Positions 50,213 to 52,290 of a DNA stretch of 52,290 nucleotides are shown here, one piece after another; position 1 is the first letter of the stretch, and each line of letters begins with the position of its first letter. The DNA lies in the NCBI GenBank assembly GCA_010021145.1, contig RGRP01000001.1, positions 1-52,290 on the forward strand, given 5' to 3'. The position numbers and the translations under genes were made by a program. Origin of the DNA: Candidatus Fonsibacter lacus (GTDB lineage: Bacteria; Pseudomonadota; Alphaproteobacteria; Pelagibacterales; Pelagibacteraceae). Below the pieces are notes generated by a model, which did no database searches, had not been told where the DNA came from, and was given only the letters and a program-made list of their open reading frames with translations.

Positions 50213-51475
50213 ATGACTACGCTATTTCAAAACTTTTTTAAGAAAAAACAACTTAATAGAGTTACTAAAGATTTTCCAGAAATGCCAAGTATTGATGGAC
50301 TGGAGATTTCAACCGTAAGCGCAGGCTTATATAACGCGAGCAGAGATGATGTAAGTTTATTTTATTTTCCAGATGGAGCAATATTTTCAGGAGTCTATAC
50401 AAAGTCTTCAACAAGATCGGTTTGTATTGATTGGAATGTTAAAGCGAATAAAAAAGATATTAGAGCCTTATTAGTTAACACTAGAAATGCTAATGCATAT
50501 ACGGGCAAGCAAGGATTGAACAGTATTATTGAACTGTCAAAATTCTTTTCAGATAAAAAAAAAATTTCAAATAAACAAATCTTATTTGCATCCACAGGAG
50601 TTATTGGTCAGCCATTTCCACTTGCAAAAATTAAGGGCGCCCTTCCTAGTTTGATAGAAAAATTAAAAAGACCTATAAAATTAACTTGGATTAAGCAGGC
50701 TTTATCTATTATGACCACAGATACGTTTGGAAAAATGAGCTGTGCAGTTGTGCAAACGAATAAAGATTTTATAAATATAGCAGGTATTGCAAAAGGTTCA
50801 GGAATGATAGCGCCAAACATGGCAACAATGTTTGGTTTTATTTTTACTGACGCGAATATTTCTCAAGATGTTCTAAATAAAATGTTGAAAAGAAATACCG
50901 AAAATACATTTAATGCAATTACAGTGGATGGAGATACTTCAACAAATGATATGGTTTTAGTTTTTTCAACTAAAAAAGCAAAGAATAGAATTATTAACGA
51001 TATTAATTCTAAAGTCGCAAAAGATTTTGAAAAAGCACTTTATGAAGTCATGTTAGACCTTTCAAAACAAGTTGTTTTAGATGGGGAAGGAGCTAAAAAA
51101 TTTCTCACCATTAATGTAACAGGCGCTTCTAATGATAAATTTGCAAAAGAAGTTGCCATGTCCATTGCAAACTCTCCTCTCGTGAAAACAGCACTGGCAG
51201 GAAGCGATCCTAATTGGGGTAGAATTTTAATGGCTGTTGGCAAGACTAATGAAAAAATAAAAAAAGAAAAAATTGAAATTAAAATTGGGGATTCTTTAAT
51301 TACAAAATACGGAATGCAGGTCCCAAGTTATGATGAGCAAAAAGTTAAAAATTATATGCTTGGGGACGATATTGTCTTTGATGTAAATTTAAATTTAGGT
51401 AAGGGAAAATTTACTGCTTATACTTGTGATTTTAATGCAGAATATATTTCAATTAATGCAGATTATAGATCTTAA
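50213..51475 (+). CDS. argJ: Glutamate N-acetyltransferase / amino-acid acetyltransferase ArgJ
   Basis: ArgJ moves the acetyl group from N-acetylornithine to glutamate in the cyclic arginine pathway. The 420-residue precursor has the self-cleavage site KGSGMIAPNMATM, with cleavage expected before T205, which becomes the nucleophile of the beta chain. Other family segments are NTRNANAYTGKQG (about 88), GDTSTNDM (about 243) and SDPNWGRILMAVG. The C terminus INADYRS is the usual one, so the gene is complete. Its end overlaps the shortened convergent mbfA by 27 bases. Confidence 0.95.
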   Translation: MTTLFQNFFKKKQLNRVTKDFPEMPSIDGLEISTVSAGLYNASRDDVSLFYFPDGAIFSGVYTKSSTRSVCIDWNVKANKKDIRALLVNTRNANAYTGKQGLNSIIELSKFFSDKKKISNKQILFASTGVIGQPFPLAKIKGALPSLIEKLKRPIKLTWIKQALSIMTTDTFGKMSCAVVQTNKDFINIAGIAKGSGMIAPNMATMFGFIFTDANISQDVLNKMLKRNTENTFNAITVDGDTSTNDMVLVFSTKKAKNRIINDINSKVAKDFEKALYEVMLDLSKQVVLDGEGAKKFLTINVTGASNDKFAKEVAMSIANSPLVKTALAGSDPNWGRILMAVGKTNEKIKKEKIEIKIGDSLITKYGMQVPSYDEQKVKNYMLGDDIVFDVNLNLGKGKFTAYTCDFNAEYISINADYRS

Positions 51476-52216
51476 TCGTTTAAGAGGCGAACCTCTTCCT
51501 GAGATTGCTCCATCATCTGAAACAGCCTCAGTTAATCCCATAGATATTCCAGCACCAATAGATGCTGCAAGTCCAACTACAAAAGTCGTCCAGGTGTTTT
51601 GTGTTGCAAATGCTGTTGCAAAAATTGGAGCCAACGTTGAAACAGATCCATCCATTAATCCAGCTAAACCGGGCTGAACCCAAGTTAAGATAAATTGTCT
51701 TTTAGAAGTTCTCGCCTCAATTTCTTTTGCATCTCCACTTGAATGAGATTCAATTAATTTATCAGCAACAGAAGTATGTCCTGCTTCAGCAGCAGCAAGA
51801 TCTCCTAGTAATTTTCTAGTTCCAGCATCACTTGTTGCTTGAGCTGCTTTCATATAAAAATTATAAGCATCTCTTTCCATCATTTCAGATTCCAATCTAA
51901 TTCTATCAACACTTAAATTTTTCATTAGCCATACAGGTTTTCGTGCATAAAAACCTGAAACGTGTTCTCTTCTTATCAAAGGAATATTTTCACCAAATCT
52001 TGATTGAAATTTATCGATTAGAACTTTTCTATGACCATCTTCAACTCTGGCCATATCAAAAAATATTTTTGCAGTATCAGGATAATCCTTTTTTAAATGT
52101 TCAGCGTAGCTTCTATAAATTGAAGCATCATCTTCTTCCGAAGAAATAGCTAATGCTAATATTTCTTTTTCACTTAAATCTGAAAATCTTCTTCGGTAAC
52201 TAAAACCAGGTATCAT
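51449..52216 (-). CDS. mbfA: MbfA-like ferritin/VIT1 iron exporter, C-terminally truncated
   Basis: MbfA is a membrane ferritin-like iron exporter of Alphaproteobacteria, usually under Irr control. The 255-residue product has the N-terminal rubrerythrin-like domain with metal carboxylates (ISSEEDDASIYRSYAEHL about 24-41; ARVEDGHRKVL about 56; ESEMMERDAYNFY; AAAEAGH about 145) and the beginning of the VIT1 membrane domain (QPGLAGLMDGSVSTLAPIF; GLAASIGAGISMGLTEA). After GRGSPLKR it departs into LRSIICIN and stops, within sequence that is argJ antisense. Family members run on for about 70-80 residues with three more helices. The gene is cut right at the argJ stop. Confidence 0.85.
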   Translation of the reverse strand: MIPGFSYRRRFSDLSEKEILALAISSEEDDASIYRSYAEHLKKDYPDTAKIFFDMARVEDGHRKVLIDKFQSRFGENIPLIRREHVSGFYARKPVWLMKNLSVDRIRLESEMMERDAYNFYMKAAQATSDAGTRKLLGDLAAAEAGHTSVADKLIESHSSGDAKEIEARTSKRQFILTWVQPGLAGLMDGSVSTLAPIFATAFATQNTWTTFVVGLAASIGAGISMGLTEAVSDDGAISGRGSPLKRLRSIICIN

Positions 52217-52247
52217 TAATATTAAATACTAATTTTAAATTTATAAA

Positions 52248-52289
52248 TTAGATTACTTTTAATTCACGTAAGCCTGCATAAAAATCTTT
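52248..52289 (-). CDS. Possible 3' end of a leftward gene entering from the right
   Basis: On the minus strand one frame is open from the window edge for 13 codons and ends at TAA (52250-52248), giving KDFYAGLRELKVI. The codons are more GC-rich than the surrounding spacer and look protein-like, but the piece is too short to identify. It would end 31 bases before the mbfA start. Confidence 0.3.
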   Translation of the reverse strand, partial: KDFYAGLRELKVI

Positions 52290-52290
52290 T

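Overview
The window is about 52 kb of very AT-rich, almost wall-to-wall coding DNA. I read about 53 genes on both strands. The longest stretch without a gene is 168 bases, so no gap exceeds 300 bases. I saw no rRNA, tRNA, insertion sequence, prophage or CRISPR array.

The gene set points to an alphaproteobacterium with a streamlined genome, of the marine SAR11 / HIMB59 (AEGEAN-169) kind. Evidence is the RegB/RegA redox pair, the ChvG/ChvI pair, class I lysyl-tRNA synthetase, the fabA-fabB-fabI run, cobS/cobT beside a J-domain protein and bolA, and MbfA. Malate synthase is the short A type rather than the G type I associate with core SAR11, so the exact lineage is open. I could not run a phylogeny.

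Layout. (1) 1-2.7 kb: 3' end of truB, rpsO and an N-terminally shortened pnp. (2) 2.7-10.5 kb, leftward: fabI, fabB and fabA (unsaturated fatty acid synthesis), then a tight run ubiE-ubiB-coaBC-dut-thiF/moeB-like-SH3 protein. (3) 10.5-19.3 kb, rightward: mutM, rpsT, dnaA, dnaN, recF, gyrB, regB. (4) 19.3-23.5 kb, leftward: a polyamine cluster (ornithine decarboxylase, deoxyhypusine-synthase-like protein, N-carbamoylputrescine amidase, agmatine deiminase) lying between regB and its response regulator regA (23.7 kb). (5) 24.3-26.2 kb, leftward: an ABC ATPase, bioY and a DUF6314-like protein. (6) 26.2-36.7 kb, rightward: polA, chvI, chvG, ahcY, tsaE, an AmgK-like kinase, lysS and pyrD. (7) 36.7-44.6 kb, mixed: DUF3429, TauE/SafE, rpmB, a VUT/YhhQ transporter, cobT-cobS-dnaJ-like, bolA, aroB, aroK. 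(8) 44.6-52.3 kb: a 52-residue membrane peptide, malate synthase A, accA with an added C-terminal membrane helix, secA, argJ and a C-terminally cut mbfA.

Most of the window is housekeeping, and I did not find a clearly new defence or biosynthetic system. The most notable items are structural: two genes cut at clean boundaries (pnp lacks about 70 N-terminal codons; mbfA stops at the argJ end), a predicted membrane-anchored AccA, a duplicated zinc-binding motif in the DnaJ-like protein next to cobST, a predicted leader hairpin before regA, nine convergent gene pairs with no room for a terminator between them, and -10-like hexamers sitting 6-11 bases before several start codons.
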